Shown here piece by piece: positions 22,143-30,840 of a stretch of 32,895 nt of DNA. A program made the translations under genes and the position numbers. Under the pieces are notes generated by a model. That model worked only from the letters and a program-made list of their open reading frames with translations. It did no database searches and had not been told where the DNA came from. How positions within the stretch are numbered: the first letter of the stretch is position 1; each line of letters starts with the position of its first letter. Source of the stretch: M55B157 sp965657825 (GTDB lineage Bacteria > Actinomycetota > Actinomycetes > S36-B12); assembly GCA_965657825.1 (NCBI GenBank), contig CBFHQG010000018.1, forward strand, positions 1 to 32,895, written 5' to 3'.

Positions 22143-24074
22143 TCAGGGGCGCGCGATAGCGCGAGTGAGGACGGCAGCCGGATCAGCCGCGGGATCGGCA
22201 TCCTCGCCGGCATCACCCTCGGGCGCCGGCTCGGGTTCTGGTTCGGGGTCCGCGGTCGGCTCACCCTCACCACCGGAGTTGCCGTTGTCCTTGTCCTTGT
22301 CTTTGTCTTTGTCTTTGTCCTTGTCCTTCTCCTTGTCCTTCTCCTCATCGGCAGGATCCGGACCGCACACCACCTTGGGAGCAGGTGAGTAGCGCGTGGT
22401 GAAGGTCTCACGATCGACCTCGGTATCGCCGTCGAAGAACACCCGATCCACATCGATCGTGAACCCGACCCCGCCAGACTGCGCCGAGCAGTTATCGGCG
22501 GTGTTGTAGATCGTGCGGAAGTCGGTGATGTTGTAGCGCTGACCGACCTCGGAGGTGATGTCCGTGTACGCCTTCGTCCCGTACATCGTCACCGTCATCG
22601 ACGTCGGTGTGGTGGAGGCGGTGATGAAGACGGCGGTGTCCATGTCGTTCTTGAACTTCATATCGAAGTAGTCCCATGCGACCGTCGCCTCGAGGCCGGG
22701 TACATAGCGGGAGATGTAGATCGAGTGGGCCCTGACCTCAACCGGCTCGAGCCCGGCGTAGAACGCAGCGGACCACATCGTCGTCGTCGCAGCAGAGAGT
22801 CCACCCCCGAGTGCCTTCGCGAAGACACCACCCGCTCCGATGACGTACCCCTCCATGTAGCCGTCCACCGGATCACGATTCTCGGTCGTGTCGTTCATCG
22901 AGAAGACATCGCCGGGCAGCAGCAGGGTGCCGTTGATGTACTCGGCGGCCAGAGCGAGATTGTGCGCCATATAGGGCACGTAGGACACCTGCTGGGTGAA
23001 GGACGACAGTTCCTCCACCACTCCGAGACCCTCGGCGACCTCGGTGGTGAGAATGGGATCACGCACAGTGATCGGCGCACTCGCGCGTCGATCGACTCCG
23101 GTGCGATCGAGCACCGAATCGACTGCCGCTGCGAGGTCCGCGTCGGCGACGCCCTCGCCTACCTTGGAGGGCACCACGACGGGCACCCCATCGACGATCT
23201 CGAATGTGGCATCGTTGCCGTACGTCTCGATCGGCGCAAGGTCATCAGCGATGACCTTGTAGATCTTCTCGCCGTTGACCGCATGCTCGAAGCGGCCATC
23301 CACGGCCGCGAAGGTCAGCGAGCGCGCGATGGTCTCGGCCGGCACCTCGGCAGTGACCGAACCAGCCTGGATCACGACAGGACCGGATACCGCGGTCGTC
23401 GCGAATCCATCACGGGTCGCGACCGCCTCCTCCTCGCTCACCGACGGAGGGATGCTGATCTCCGGCAGCAAGATCGGTTCACTGCTGACGAGGAAAGAAT
23501 CGGCGATGAGGTCCACGGCGTTGTCCAGATCGACCCCACGCCCCTGTTCACCGGGGGTGAGCACCGGCTGGACGCCGGAGTAGGACAGCACAGGTTCGAC
23601 CGGTTCGGTGGTCACCGTCGACGCGAACTCGCCGAGATCCTCGATCATCACCTGCTCGTCGATCACCACCACCGGATCCACCGCGACCGAGCCGAAGAGC
23701 CGCTGAACCATGGACCACGGGTTGTACAGCCGGCCGCTGGCAGCGTCGACCGTCGCCTGCGCATCGAAGGTCATCCCCATCTGAGCCGGGGTGACCTCCA
23801 TGGAGGACTCGTATGCCTCGATGCGCAGGGGCTGATCGGACTTCGTTCCGATCTGGGCATTCAAGGTAGTGATGGCCTCTGCCGAGGACATACCCCCGAT
23901 CTGGACATCGAGCACCGTGGTGTTCGCCGGGACATCTCCGCCGGATCCCACCAGCATGCCCCCGTAGAACGCCGCCGCCCCGGCGACGATCGCGCCGACG
24001 GTGAGCAGAGCCCGGCGCCCGGTGGCACCCGATCGCGCATGCTGTGCGGCCTCGGGGCTCTCGGTTTCGCTCAC
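22143..24074 (-). CDS. VanW/YoaR-like membrane-anchored wall protein
   Basis: A 643-residue protein with a short cytoplasmic N-terminus and one transmembrane helix (about 20-42, RRALLTVGAIVAGAAAFYGGML); the rest is extracytoplasmic. The mature part has two putative peptidoglycan-binding (YoaR-type) domains, about 50-190 and 195-345, then a VanW domain (about 385-525) with NLALAAEYINGTLLLPGDVFSMNDTTENR and GAGGVFAKALGGGLSAATTTMWSAAFYAGLE. A C-terminal linker is highly charged: a KDKEKD-type repeat, then a Pro/Glu/Asp/Ala-rich tail. The start is the GTG at 24074 (V in VSETES) with GGGAGA just upstream; the frame stays open to 24179. Function is unproven; wall remodelling or glycopeptide-related chemistry is suggested by the family name only. 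Confidence 0.9.
   Translation of the reverse strand: MSETESPEAAQHARSGATGRRALLTVGAIVAGAAAFYGGMLVGSGGDVPANTTVLDVQIGGMSSAEAITTLNAQIGTKSDQPLRIEAYESSMEVTPAQMGMTFDAQATVDAASGRLYNPWSMVQRLFGSVAVDPVVVIDEQVMIEDLGEFASTVTTEPVEPVLSYSGVQPVLTPGEQGRGVDLDNAVDLIADSFLVSSEPILLPEISIPPSVSEEEAVATRDGFATTAVSGPVVIQAGSVTAEVPAETIARSLTFAAVDGRFEHAVNGEKIYKVIADDLAPIETYGNDATFEIVDGVPVVVPSKVGEGVADADLAAAVDSVLDRTGVDRRASAPITVRDPILTTEVAEGLGVVEELSSFTQQVSYVPYMAHNLALAAEYINGTLLLPGDVFSMNDTTENRDPVDGYMEGYVIGAGGVFAKALGGGLSAATTTMWSAAFYAGLEPVEVRAHSIYISRYVPGLEATVAWDYFDMKFKNDMDTAVFITASTTPTSMTVTMYGTKAYTDITSEVGQRYNITDFRTIYNTADNCSAQSGGVGFTIDVDRVFFDGDTEVDRETFTTRYSPAPKVVCGPDPADEEKDKEKDKDKDKDKDKDKDNGNSGGEGEPTADPEPEPEPAPEGDAGEDADPAADPAAVLTRAIARP
22282..22345 (-). 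repeat. GACAAR hexamer repeat in VanW-like tail
   Basis: On the minus strand the hexamer GACAAG/GACAAA is repeated, with GAGAAG variants, encoding alternating Asp-Lys (KDKEKDKDKD). It is in frame and likely length-variable. Confidence 0.85.
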
Positions 24075-24085
24075 GACTCTCCCTG

Positions 24086-24107
24086 CTTGTGTCCAGCTTG
24101 TGTCCAG
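24086..24107 (-). repeat. two tandem 11-bp units in the VanW gene leader
   Basis: Minus-strand CTGGACACAAG occurs twice in tandem, with a partial third copy (ACAAG) at 24108 on, just before the ribosome site of the VanW-like gene. The 247-bp interval 24075-24321 otherwise holds a possible TACGAT -10 box at 24221-24226 and no convincing gene. Confidence 0.7.
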
Positions 24108-24220
24108 CTTGTCTCTCGCCTGTGCCTCGTTTGCCCGGGTCTGACGGGCATGGTGCTGACCCCTCGGCCGGTAGATCAAGTCTGACCGATGGAATCGGGT
24201 GCTTCTGGGATTGACGCACC

Positions 24221-24226
24221 ATCGTA
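24221..24226 (-). promoter_or_regulatory. candidate -10 box of VanW-like gene
   Basis: Minus-strand TACGAT about 150 nt upstream of the GTG at 24074. The long leader and lack of a clear -35 keep confidence low. Confidence 0.3.
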
Positions 24227-24321
24227 GGCACAGGATCCCTCGGGAAGGAAAACGGCCGGTGTCGGTCGGTCGAACAGGTCAGTCCCCCTGCCAGCGCCTC
24301 CGGTGACCCTTCGCGTGGCGA

Positions 24322-24732
24322 TCAGGGCACCCTCAGCCGCGGTCTGATGCTCGCTGCGGCTGATCCGGCGACGACCCCGCCGAGCAGGTAGGCCAATTGG
24401 CGGCCGCCGGAGGAGATGACCAGGTCTCCCGCCCAGGGGGTCTGCGTGGCGAGGGCGATAGTGGCAATCAGCCACCCGGCGAAGACCGCCGCACCCGCCC
24501 AACGGGTATCCAGGGCGTTCACCGCGATTCGAATCACCGCGACCAGCAGGATGACCGCCGTGATGGCCCCCCAGGGGATGGTGACGGGGCCCACGGTGGT
24601 GCGGGCAGCCTGCCAGAAGGCCAGGACCGCGCCGAGCAGTCCACCGGCGAGCAGGAACCCCACGGTGGCGATGATGAGGCCGATCGGTGCCCGAGCACCC
24701 GCTTCTACGTGCTGTTGCGGGGGTGCGCTCAC
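24322..24732 (-). CDS. DUF6113-like four-TM membrane protein
   Basis: A 136-residue membrane protein with about four hydrophobic segments: APIGLIIATVGFLLAGGLLGAVLAF, IPWGAITAVILLVAVIRIAVNAL, WAGAAVFAGWLIATIALAT and, near the end, RQLAYLLGGVVAGSAAA. It resembles the small actinobacterial DUF6113 proteins encoded after mshB. The GTG start at 24732 overlaps the mshB stop as GTGA (24729-24732), so it is translationally coupled to mshB. A function linked to mycothiol is suggested only by this coupling. No catalytic motif is visible. Confidence 0.82.
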   Translation of the reverse strand: MSAPPQQHVEAGARAPIGLIIATVGFLLAGGLLGAVLAFWQAARTTVGPVTIPWGAITAVILLVAVIRIAVNALDTRWAGAAVFAGWLIATIALATQTPWAGDLVISSGGRQLAYLLGGVVAGSAAASIRPRLRVP

Positions 24733-25628
24733 GGGTAGGAGCCTGCGGTGAGACCGGCGAACAGGTCCGTCTCGCGCCCGAGGTCATCGCGTGGATCCCC
24801 CAGGCTGCCCTGCACCAGCCGGAAGTATTCGGTGGCGAAGGCCTGCATCCCGACGTTGTCGGCAAGGGCGAAGAACCCACCGTCGGTGGAAACCTGCGTG
24901 GCGTGTTCGGCGAGCGCGGCCATCTTGCGGTCGAGGTGCTCAGGGGCGGAGATCGCCGTCGTGATGAGGTCGTCGTCGATGGCGAAGGGGATGTCGTCAG
25001 GGTCCATCTCAGCGAAACCTGTTGTCTCGCCCGCAGCGCGCATCGCCTCGATTCCCGCCCGAACCACACTGCGCGGAAAGGCTGTCCAGTAGACCTTCGC
25101 TACCTGCCAGGTGTCGCCCGCCTCGGGGGCGAAGCCGGGCGCAGCGGCGAGCGCCACCGCATAGGTGGCGACCCGGTGGGCCTGGATGTGATCGGGATGC
25201 CCGTAGCCGCCGAAGTCGTCGTAGGTCACGAGAACCTGCGGGCGACGATCGCGAATGAGTGGGACGAGATCACGAGCGGCAGCGAGCAGATCAGCGTTCA
25301 TGAACGCGCCTTCGCGCTCGTTGCTCGGGGTACCCACCATCCCGGAATCGCGGTAGCGGCCGGGCGCACCGAGCAGGTTCCAGTCGGTGACCCCGAGGAC
25401 AGCCATCGCCGCAGCGAGTTCGGTGTGACGATGGGGGCCGAGCGCGTCGTCACGATCAGCCGCAAGGTGGGCGAGTTCGGGGACGAGCACCTCGCCCTCC
25501 TCGCCGAGGGTGCAGGTGACGAGGGTGACCTGCGCCCCTTCTTCGAGGTAGCGGGCCATCGTCGCTCCCGTGCCGATGCACTCGTCGTCGGGGTGTGCGT
25601 GGACGAGCATCAGGCGCCGATCAGTCAT
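24729..25628 (-). CDS. mshB: N-acetylglucosaminyl-inositol deacetylase (mycothiol biosynthesis)
   Basis: A 299-residue zinc deacetylase of the LmbE/PIG-L family that removes the acetyl group from GlcNAc-Ins in mycothiol synthesis. Its presence implies the organism uses mycothiol. Zinc ligands are His12 and Asp15 in HAHPDDE and His147 in GYGHPDH; Asp14 is the expected general base and His144 a transition-state contact. The mid-region motif LGAPGRYRDSGMVGTPSNE matches MshB rather than the mycothiol S-conjugate amidase Mca, though the two are close and share motifs. The ATG is set by a TAGGCT box 7 nt upstream. It is divergent from the S9 peptidase gene (73 bp between starts) and coupled to the DUF6113-like gene. 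Confidence 0.94.
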   Translation of the reverse strand: MTDRRLMLVHAHPDDECIGTGATMARYLEEGAQVTLVTCTLGEEGEVLVPELAHLAADRDDALGPHRHTELAAAMAVLGVTDWNLLGAPGRYRDSGMVGTPSNEREGAFMNADLLAAARDLVPLIRDRRPQVLVTYDDFGGYGHPDHIQAHRVATYAVALAAAPGFAPEAGDTWQVAKVYWTAFPRSVVRAGIEAMRAAGETTGFAEMDPDDIPFAIDDDLITTAISAPEHLDRKMAALAEHATQVSTDGGFFALADNVGMQAFATEYFRLVQGSLGDPRDDLGRETDLFAGLTAGSYP

Positions 25629-25635
25629 GAGCGCC

Positions 25636-25641
25636 AGCCTA
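25636..25641 (-). promoter_or_regulatory. -10 element of leaderless mshB promoter
   Basis: Minus-strand TAGGCT is followed by 7 nt and the ATG at 25628. Confidence 0.6.
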
Positions 25642-25701
25642 GGGGCCGCGACACCGTGGATCCGCGCGCCCCGGCGACCAACGACCCGGCAGGATGGGGC
25701 G

Positions 25702-27957
25702 GTGACCGCACCTGATGTGCATGACCTGTCCTATCCACGGCAGCGGGCGCGCACGCGCGGATTCCGTCTGGGCGTGCCGCGTCAGGCCACCCCCTCCCCC
25801 GACGGCCGACGGGTGGTGTTCACCCGCAGCGCATCGGGCACCGATCCGGTGGGCGATCTATGGGTTCTCGACATCGATCCGGTGACCGGGGGCGCCACTG
25901 AGCGGCGGGTGGTCGAAGCTCGAGGGCTCATCGACGGCAGCGAGGATCTGCCCGATGCCGAGCGGGCACGCCGTGAGCGCATGCGCGAGGTCGGCGAGGG
26001 CATCGCGTCCTTCACCACCGACTCGGCGGTGACCGCCGCGGCCTTCGCGCTGGCCGGCCAGGCCTACACGGTCGACCTTGTCGATCCCGCGTCCGTCGCC
26101 GTGCCCGTCCTGGCCGACAGCGCGGGAGCCGGTGCGGTCGACCCGCAGATCTCCCCCGATGGACGATGGATCGGTGTCGTCGCTGATGAGTCCCTGGTCA
26201 TCGCACCCCTCAATCCGCCATCTGCGGAATCAGAGGGTGTCGAGCCGAACCGGGAGCCACTAGTCATCGGCGAGCCTGACGCCGTTGATGAGTCGGCGCA
26301 CAACACCGTGACCTGGGGCCTAGCCGATTTCATCGCCGCGGAGGAGTTCTCGCGGATGCGGGGCTGGTGGTGGCTGGCTGACTCCAGCGCCGTGATCGTC
26401 GAACGAGTGGACACCGCACCGGTGGCGACCTGGTGGATCGCGGACCCGGCGCAACCAGCCAACCCACCACGCGAGCAGCGGTATCCGGCTGCGGGCACCG
26501 CGAACGCCGAGCTCTCCCTGTGGATGGTCGATGTCCGCGGGGAACACTCAGGGCGCCGACGTGAGATCCCGTGGGATCACGATCAGTTTCCGTATCTCAC
26601 GAGCGTGCACATCGGCACCGATGCCGGCAGCGATCCGCTCATCGGAGTGCTCAGTCGTGACCAGCGGCATCAGCAGGTCATCCGCGTCCATCCAGCTGCC
26701 GACCCGTCTACCGGTGACAGCACCGTGACCTCGCATGTCGTCGCCGAGCACCACGATGACGCATGGATCGACGTCATTCCCGGTGCACCGAGACTGGATC
26801 CGCGTGGGCGCCTGATCGATGTCGGACGCGACGCGCAGACAGACACCGATCGACTGTTCATCGATGGCACTCCCGTCAGCCCGATCGGTTTCCAGGTTCG
26901 CAGTGTCGGTGACGTCGCTGCGGACTGGCTGATCGTGGAGGGGTCGAGCGACCCGATCGAGGAGTTACCGGTCCTGGTCGATGCCGCCGGCTGGCACCCG
27001 CTCGTCGAGTCGGGGATTGCGGCCGCGCGGAGGGCCGGGAATCTCATCGTGCTGTCCACCGCAGCCCCTGCTACTTCGACGCGGTCACCGGCAACGACCA
27101 CCACGGTAGGTACCTGGTCAGATCAGCCAACGCCGACCCTCACCAATTTGGCCACCCTGCAATCACTGTGCGAGACCCCCCTGGCCGCTCCGACGGTGCA
27201 CCTGTCCCGTAGCGGACCCGATGCCCTGCCGACCGCGGTGCTGTGGCCGACAGGCCACGTTCGCGGCTCGGGCACATTGCCGGTGCTGCTCGCACCCTAT
27301 GGCGGTCCGCATGCTCGCCGCGTGGTCGACTCCCGGCTGGCATTCGCCACCGACCAGTGGTGGGCCGACCAGGGTTTCTGCGTCGTCATCGCCGATGGGC
27401 GCGGTACACCCGGTCGCGGCCCAGCCTGGGAACGCGCCGTCCTCGGCGATCTGGCCACCGGGGTCCTCGATGATCAGATCGCTGCTCTCGACGCCGTACT
27501 GGAGGCGCATCCGGATGATCTGGATCCTCACAGGGTCGGCATACACGGCTGGTCCTTCGGCGGATATCTCGCCGCACTCGCCGTTCTCCGCCGCCCCGAT
27601 CGTGTCCACGCGGCCGTCGCTGGCGCTCCGGTGACCGAGTGGCGCCTGTACGACACCGCCTATACCGAGCGCTACCTCGGTGATCCCGCGTCGCATTCCG
27701 CCGCCTACGACCGCTGCTCGCTGCTCACCGACGCCGCTGCGCTCCAACGTCCTCTCCTGCTCGTGCACGGCCTCGCCGATGACAACGTCGTCGTCGCGCA
27801 CACGCTGCAATTGTCCTCAGCTCTCCTGTCGGCCGGTCGCTCCCACAGCGTGCTTCCACTCTCAGGTGTGACGCACATGACCCCCCAGGAAGTCATCGCG
27901 GAGAACCTGCTTCTCACCCAGCGCGACTTCCTGCTCCGTAACCTCACCGAGCGTTGA
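25702..27957 (+). CDS. S9 family prolyl oligopeptidase (dipeptidyl peptidase IV-like)
   Basis: A 751-residue serine peptidase, cytosolic since no signal peptide is visible. The N-terminal two-thirds form a beta-propeller (e.g. TPSPDGRRVVFTRSASGTDPVGDLWVLDID; QISPDGRWIGVVADESLVIAPL; FSRMRGWWWLADSSAVIVERVD). The C-terminal alpha/beta hydrolase domain carries LLAPYGGPHARRVV, the nucleophile Ser618 in GWSFGGYLA, Asp693 in GLADDN and His725 in GVTHMT, with spacings like dipeptidyl peptidase IV. The Glu pair of DPP IV may correspond to DFIAAEEFSRMRG. The GTG at 25702 is preferred over 25570, which overlaps mshB; only a weak CAGGAT hexamer precedes it. Peptide scavenging is likely. It is followed by two hairpins. 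Confidence 0.93.
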   Translation: MTAPDVHDLSYPRQRARTRGFRLGVPRQATPSPDGRRVVFTRSASGTDPVGDLWVLDIDPVTGGATERRVVEARGLIDGSEDLPDAERARRERMREVGEGIASFTTDSAVTAAAFALAGQAYTVDLVDPASVAVPVLADSAGAGAVDPQISPDGRWIGVVADESLVIAPLNPPSAESEGVEPNREPLVIGEPDAVDESAHNTVTWGLADFIAAEEFSRMRGWWWLADSSAVIVERVDTAPVATWWIADPAQPANPPREQRYPAAGTANAELSLWMVDVRGEHSGRRREIPWDHDQFPYLTSVHIGTDAGSDPLIGVLSRDQRHQQVIRVHPAADPSTGDSTVTSHVVAEHHDDAWIDVIPGAPRLDPRGRLIDVGRDAQTDTDRLFIDGTPVSPIGFQVRSVGDVAADWLIVEGSSDPIEELPVLVDAAGWHPLVESGIAAARRAGNLIVLSTAAPATSTRSPATTTTVGTWSDQPTPTLTNLATLQSLCETPLAAPTVHLSRSGPDALPTAVLWPTGHVRGSGTLPVLLAPYGGPHARRVVDSRLAFATDQWWADQGFCVVIADGRGTPGRGPAWERAVLGDLATGVLDDQIAALDAVLEAHPDDLDPHRVGIHGWSFGGYLAALAVLRRPDRVHAAVAGAPVTEWRLYDTAYTERYLGDPASHSAAYDRCSLLTDAAALQRPLLLVHGLADDNVVVAHTLQLSSALLSAGRSHSVLPLSGVTHMTPQEVIAENLLLTQRDFLLRNLTER

Positions 27958-27962
27958 CGACA

Positions 27963-28006
27963 GTGAGCACGAGCTCAGGGCGTGTCAGGCCACGCAATGT
28001 GCTCAC
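27963..28006 (+). terminator. composite hairpin after S9 peptidase gene
   Basis: GTGAGCAC (27963-27970) pairs with GTGCTCAC (27999-28006); inside, GCGTG (27980-27984) pairs with CACGC (27991-27995) around a 6-nt loop. It starts 5 bp after the stop codon. Confidence 0.55.
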
Positions 28007-28025
28007 CAATTGGTCGCTGTAGCGG

Positions 28026-28066
28026 GGATCCGCTCGCTAAACGGCGACCCTTTCGCGAGCGAATCC
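28026..28066. terminator. imperfect 14-pair hairpin between convergent genes
   Basis: GGAT-x-CGCTCGC-x-AAA (28026-28041) pairs with TTT-x-GCGAGCG-x-ATCC (28051-28066) around a 9-nt loop. It lies between the S9 peptidase and typA stops and could end either transcript. It contains the first copy of an 18-bp direct repeat. Confidence 0.6.
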
Positions 28067-28091
28067 AGGTGAGGGCGACCCTTTCGCGAGC
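28043..28091. repeat. pair of 18-bp direct repeats
   Basis: GGCGACCCTTTCGCGAGC occurs exactly at 28043-28060 and again at 28074-28091, 31 bp apart start to start, in the non-coding gap before the typA stop. I see no further copy in the window. Confidence 0.85.
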
Positions 28092-28139
28092 AGATGCGAG
28101 TGGGAGAGTCCAGAGGTGTGCCCGGAACGAGCCCGGCGA

Positions 28140-29990
28140 TCACTTGCGCCGTGACCGGTTCTTCGCCCGATCGGTGGCCGACAGCTGCACTGTGCGAAGT
28201 CGCACCGCGGCGGGGGTCACCTCGACGCATTCATCCTCGCGACAGAACTCCAAGGCCTGCTCCAGTGACAGCACCCGGTGGGGGATGAGGGGGATGAGGA
28301 CGTCACCGGTCGACGAGCGCATATTCGTGAGCTTCTTCTCCTTCGTCGGATTGACGTCGAGGTCATCCGAACGGGAGTTCTCGCCGACGATCATGCCCTC
28401 GTACACCTCGGTGCCGGGACCGATGAACATCGTGCCGCGCTCCTGCAGGTTGGATAGGGCAAATCCGGTCGCCTGGCCTGCGCGATCGGACACCAGCGAT
28501 CCGGTGGGGCGAGTGCGCAGTTCGCCGTGCCAGGGCTCATAGCGGTCGAAGACGTGATGCAGCAGGCCCGTACCGCGGGTCTCGGTGAGGAACTCGGTGC
28601 GGAATCCGATGAGTCCGCGCGCAGGTACGAGGTACTCCATCCGCACCCATCCGGTGCCGTGATTGACCATCTGCTCCAGGCGTCCCTTGCGCAGTGCCAT
28701 CAACTGGGTGACCACACCCAGGTAGTCCTCCGGGACGTCGATGCTCAGTCGCTCGACCGGCTCGTGGATGGTGCCGTCGATGACACGGGTGACGACCTGC
28801 GGTTTGCCCACGGTCAACTCGAAGCCCTCCCGGCGCATGATCTCCACGAGGATCGCCAGCTGCAGTTCACCGCGACCCTGGACCTCCCAGGTGTCCGGAC
28901 GCTCGGTCGGCAGCACGCGGATGCTGACATTGCCGATGGTCTCGGCATCCAGGCGCGTCTTGACCAGGCGCGCGGTGAGCTTGGAGCCACTCCGCCCCGC
29001 CAACGGCGAGGTATTGATGCCGACCGTCATCGAGATGCTCGGCTCATCGACCGTGATCACCGGCAGTGGTCGCGGATCCTCTGGATCAGCCAACGTCTCC
29101 CCGATGGTGATATCGGGCAGGCCGGCGATCGCGATGATGTCGCCGGGGCCGGCTGACTCCACCGGAACCCGCTCCAGCGCTTCGGTCATCAGCAACTCCG
29201 AGATCCGCGCGCGCTCGACTGTGCCATCCGCGCGGCACCAGGCGACCGACTGGCCCTTGCGAATCTCACCCGCGTGCACGCGACACAGCGCCAGGCGGCC
29301 CAGATAGGGCGACGCATCGAGGTTCGTCACGTGCGCCTGAAGCGGTGCGCCTTCGACGTATCGAGGCGCCGGGACGGTCTGCAGGATGGTGTCCACCAGA
29401 GGTGACAGATCCTCACTATCCGGCAGGCCACCATCCGAGGGACGCTCCAGGCTCGCGCGTCCGTTCTTGGCCGAGGCGTACACGATCGGGAAGTCGATCT
29501 GCTCTTCCGTCGCATCCAGGTCGAGGAAGAGTTCATAGGTCTCGTCGACGACATCCGCGATACGCGCATCCGGGCGATCGACCTTGTTGATCACGAGCAC
29601 GACGGGGAGCTTCTTGGCCAGGGCCTTGCGCAACACGAATCGTGTCTGCGGCAGCGGCCCCTCAGATGCATCGACGAGCAGCAGCACCCCATCGACCATC
29701 TCCAGGCCGCGTTCCACCTCACCGCCGAAATCGGCGTGACCGGGGGTATCGATGATGTTGATCGTCGTGCCCTCGTAGCGAACCGCGGTGTTCTTGGCGA
29801 GGATCGTGATGCCCTTCTCACGCTCCAGATCCATCGAGTCCATCACGCGCTCTGCGATATCGGCATTGGCGCGAAAGGCCCCTGACTGCCACAGCAGGGC
29901 ATCGACCAGGGTGGTCTTGCCATGGTCGACGTGGGCGACGATGGCGATATTGCGCAGGTCGTCGCGAGATGCATTCGCAGTCGGGGTCAC
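28140..29990 (-). CDS. typA: translational GTPase TypA/BipA
   Basis: A 616-residue ribosome-binding GTPase linked to 50S assembly and stress or cold adaptation. GTPase motifs: G1 AHVDHGKT (19-26), switch I region REKGITI (57-63), G3 DTPGH (81-85) and G4 NKVD (135-138). Domain II (about 210-300) is followed by the EF-G-like domain III (VLPTERPDTWEVQGRGELQLAILVEIMRREG), the V-like domain with LMALRKGRLEQM and the TypA-specific C-terminal domain (LLHHVFDRYEPWHGE; NLQERGTMFIGPGTEVYEGMIVGENSR). The GTG at 29990 has a TACCCT -10 box 6 nt upstream, so it has its own leaderless promoter just after the ABC ATPase gene. The C-terminus is basic (AKNRSRRK). Confidence 0.97.
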   Translation of the reverse strand: MTPTANASRDDLRNIAIVAHVDHGKTTLVDALLWQSGAFRANADIAERVMDSMDLEREKGITILAKNTAVRYEGTTINIIDTPGHADFGGEVERGLEMVDGVLLLVDASEGPLPQTRFVLRKALAKKLPVVLVINKVDRPDARIADVVDETYELFLDLDATEEQIDFPIVYASAKNGRASLERPSDGGLPDSEDLSPLVDTILQTVPAPRYVEGAPLQAHVTNLDASPYLGRLALCRVHAGEIRKGQSVAWCRADGTVERARISELLMTEALERVPVESAGPGDIIAIAGLPDITIGETLADPEDPRPLPVITVDEPSISMTVGINTSPLAGRSGSKLTARLVKTRLDAETIGNVSIRVLPTERPDTWEVQGRGELQLAILVEIMRREGFELTVGKPQVVTRVIDGTIHEPVERLSIDVPEDYLGVVTQLMALRKGRLEQMVNHGTGWVRMEYLVPARGLIGFRTEFLTETRGTGLLHHVFDRYEPWHGELRTRPTGSLVSDRAGQATGFALSNLQERGTMFIGPGTEVYEGMIVGENSRSDDLDVNPTKEKKLTNMRSSTGDVLIPLIPHRVLSLEQALEFCREDECVEVTPAAVRLRTVQLSATDRAKNRSRRK

Positions 29991-29996
29991 CGCGCA

Positions 29997-30002
29997 AGGG
30001 TA
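29997..30002 (-). promoter_or_regulatory. -10 element of leaderless typA promoter
   Basis: Minus-strand TACCCT is followed by 6 nt and the GTG at 29990. It lies in the 24-bp gap after the ABC ATPase stop. Confidence 0.5.
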
Positions 30003-30014
30003 GTCGGCGGTCGA

Positions 30015-30824
30015 TCAGCGCCCGAGGGCCGAGGGGGATTCGACATGCGTGAGGTGCCCGTCGAGGATCTCGAAGACCCGATCGGTGTACTCCACCATCC
30101 GCAGATCGTGGGTCACCATGATCCCGGTCTTACCGCGGTCCTTGATCTCTCGACGCAGCAACTGCACCACCTGGCGCCCGAGGGCGGTGTCGAGGGCGGC
30201 AGTCGGTTCGTCGACGAGCACGAGGTCCGGGTCGTTCATCAGGGCGCGCCCGATCGCGACCCGCTGCCGCTCACCACCGGACAACTGCTCGGGCAGGTTG
30301 CGCGCCCGATCACTCAGGCCGAGCTCCCCGAGGAGTTGATCGGCACGTGCTCGTGCATCGGAGGACTTCATGCCGACCAGCCCTGCGACGTACAGCAGGT
30401 TCTCTCTCGCCGTCAGAAACGGCACGAGATTCGCTGACTGGAACACGAACCCGACGCGCTCAGCCCGGAACCGGGTGAGCTGCTTGCGGGAGAGCGATGT
30501 GACATCGGTGTCCCCGATCGTCACTGTTCCTGAGGTCGGTGCAAGCAGGCCGCCGATGATCGAGATGAGGGTGGTCTTACCGGAGCCGGACGGCCCGAGG
30601 AGCGCGACGAACTCACCCTTCTCGACGGCCAGGGTCGCCTCGGCGAGCGCGGTCACCGCGGTGTGCCCGGAGCCGTAGACCTTCGTCACGTCGTGCACCT
30701 GCAGCAGAGCTCCCGGGTGGGCGGCGGCATCGGTGGCTGGGGCCGGCCCGCTGCCCTGAGCGGCGGCGTCGGTCGATTGCACGACCGGATCAGCCGAGGA
30801 ATCAGGAGTTTCGGATGCGGTCAC
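30015..30824 (-). CDS. MacB/LolD-type ABC transporter ATP-binding protein
   Basis: A 269-residue ATPase that powers the two FtsX-like permeases encoded just upstream. After an acidic, Ala/Pro-rich N-terminal extension (about 1-38), the nucleotide-binding domain shows Walker A GPSGSGKT (77-84), a Q-loop VFQSANLVPFLTARENL, signature LSGGERQR (181-188), Walker B LVLVDEP (201-207) and the switch His in VTHDLRMVEYTDR. This set is typical of the MacB/LolD group of mechanotransmission or export systems. The GTG at 30824 has CGGAGGTG 4 nt upstream and fixes the start; the frame stays open to 30980. It follows permease 1 by 16 bp. The substrate is unknown. Confidence 0.95.
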   Translation of the reverse strand: MTASETPDSSADPVVQSTDAAAQGSGPAPATDAAAHPGALLQVHDVTKVYGSGHTAVTALAEATLAVEKGEFVALLGPSGSGKTTLISIIGGLLAPTSGTVTIGDTDVTSLSRKQLTRFRAERVGFVFQSANLVPFLTARENLLYVAGLVGMKSSDARARADQLLGELGLSDRARNLPEQLSGGERQRVAIGRALMNDPDLVLVDEPTAALDTALGRQVVQLLRREIKDRGKTGIMVTHDLRMVEYTDRVFEILDGHLTHVESPSALGR

Positions 30825-30840
30825 AGAGCACCTCCGGGAA

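Noticed and set aside
22282..22345. Regulatory or CRISPR-like repeat of CTTGTC hexamers
   Set aside because: The repeat is in frame in the VanW-like gene and encodes an Asp/Lys linker; it has no spacers.
22725..24185. 486-codon plus-strand frame opposite the VanW-like gene
   Set aside because: Antisense shadow; the minus-strand product has a transmembrane helix, repeated domains and a VanW domain, while this one is Arg/His-rich with no fold signature.
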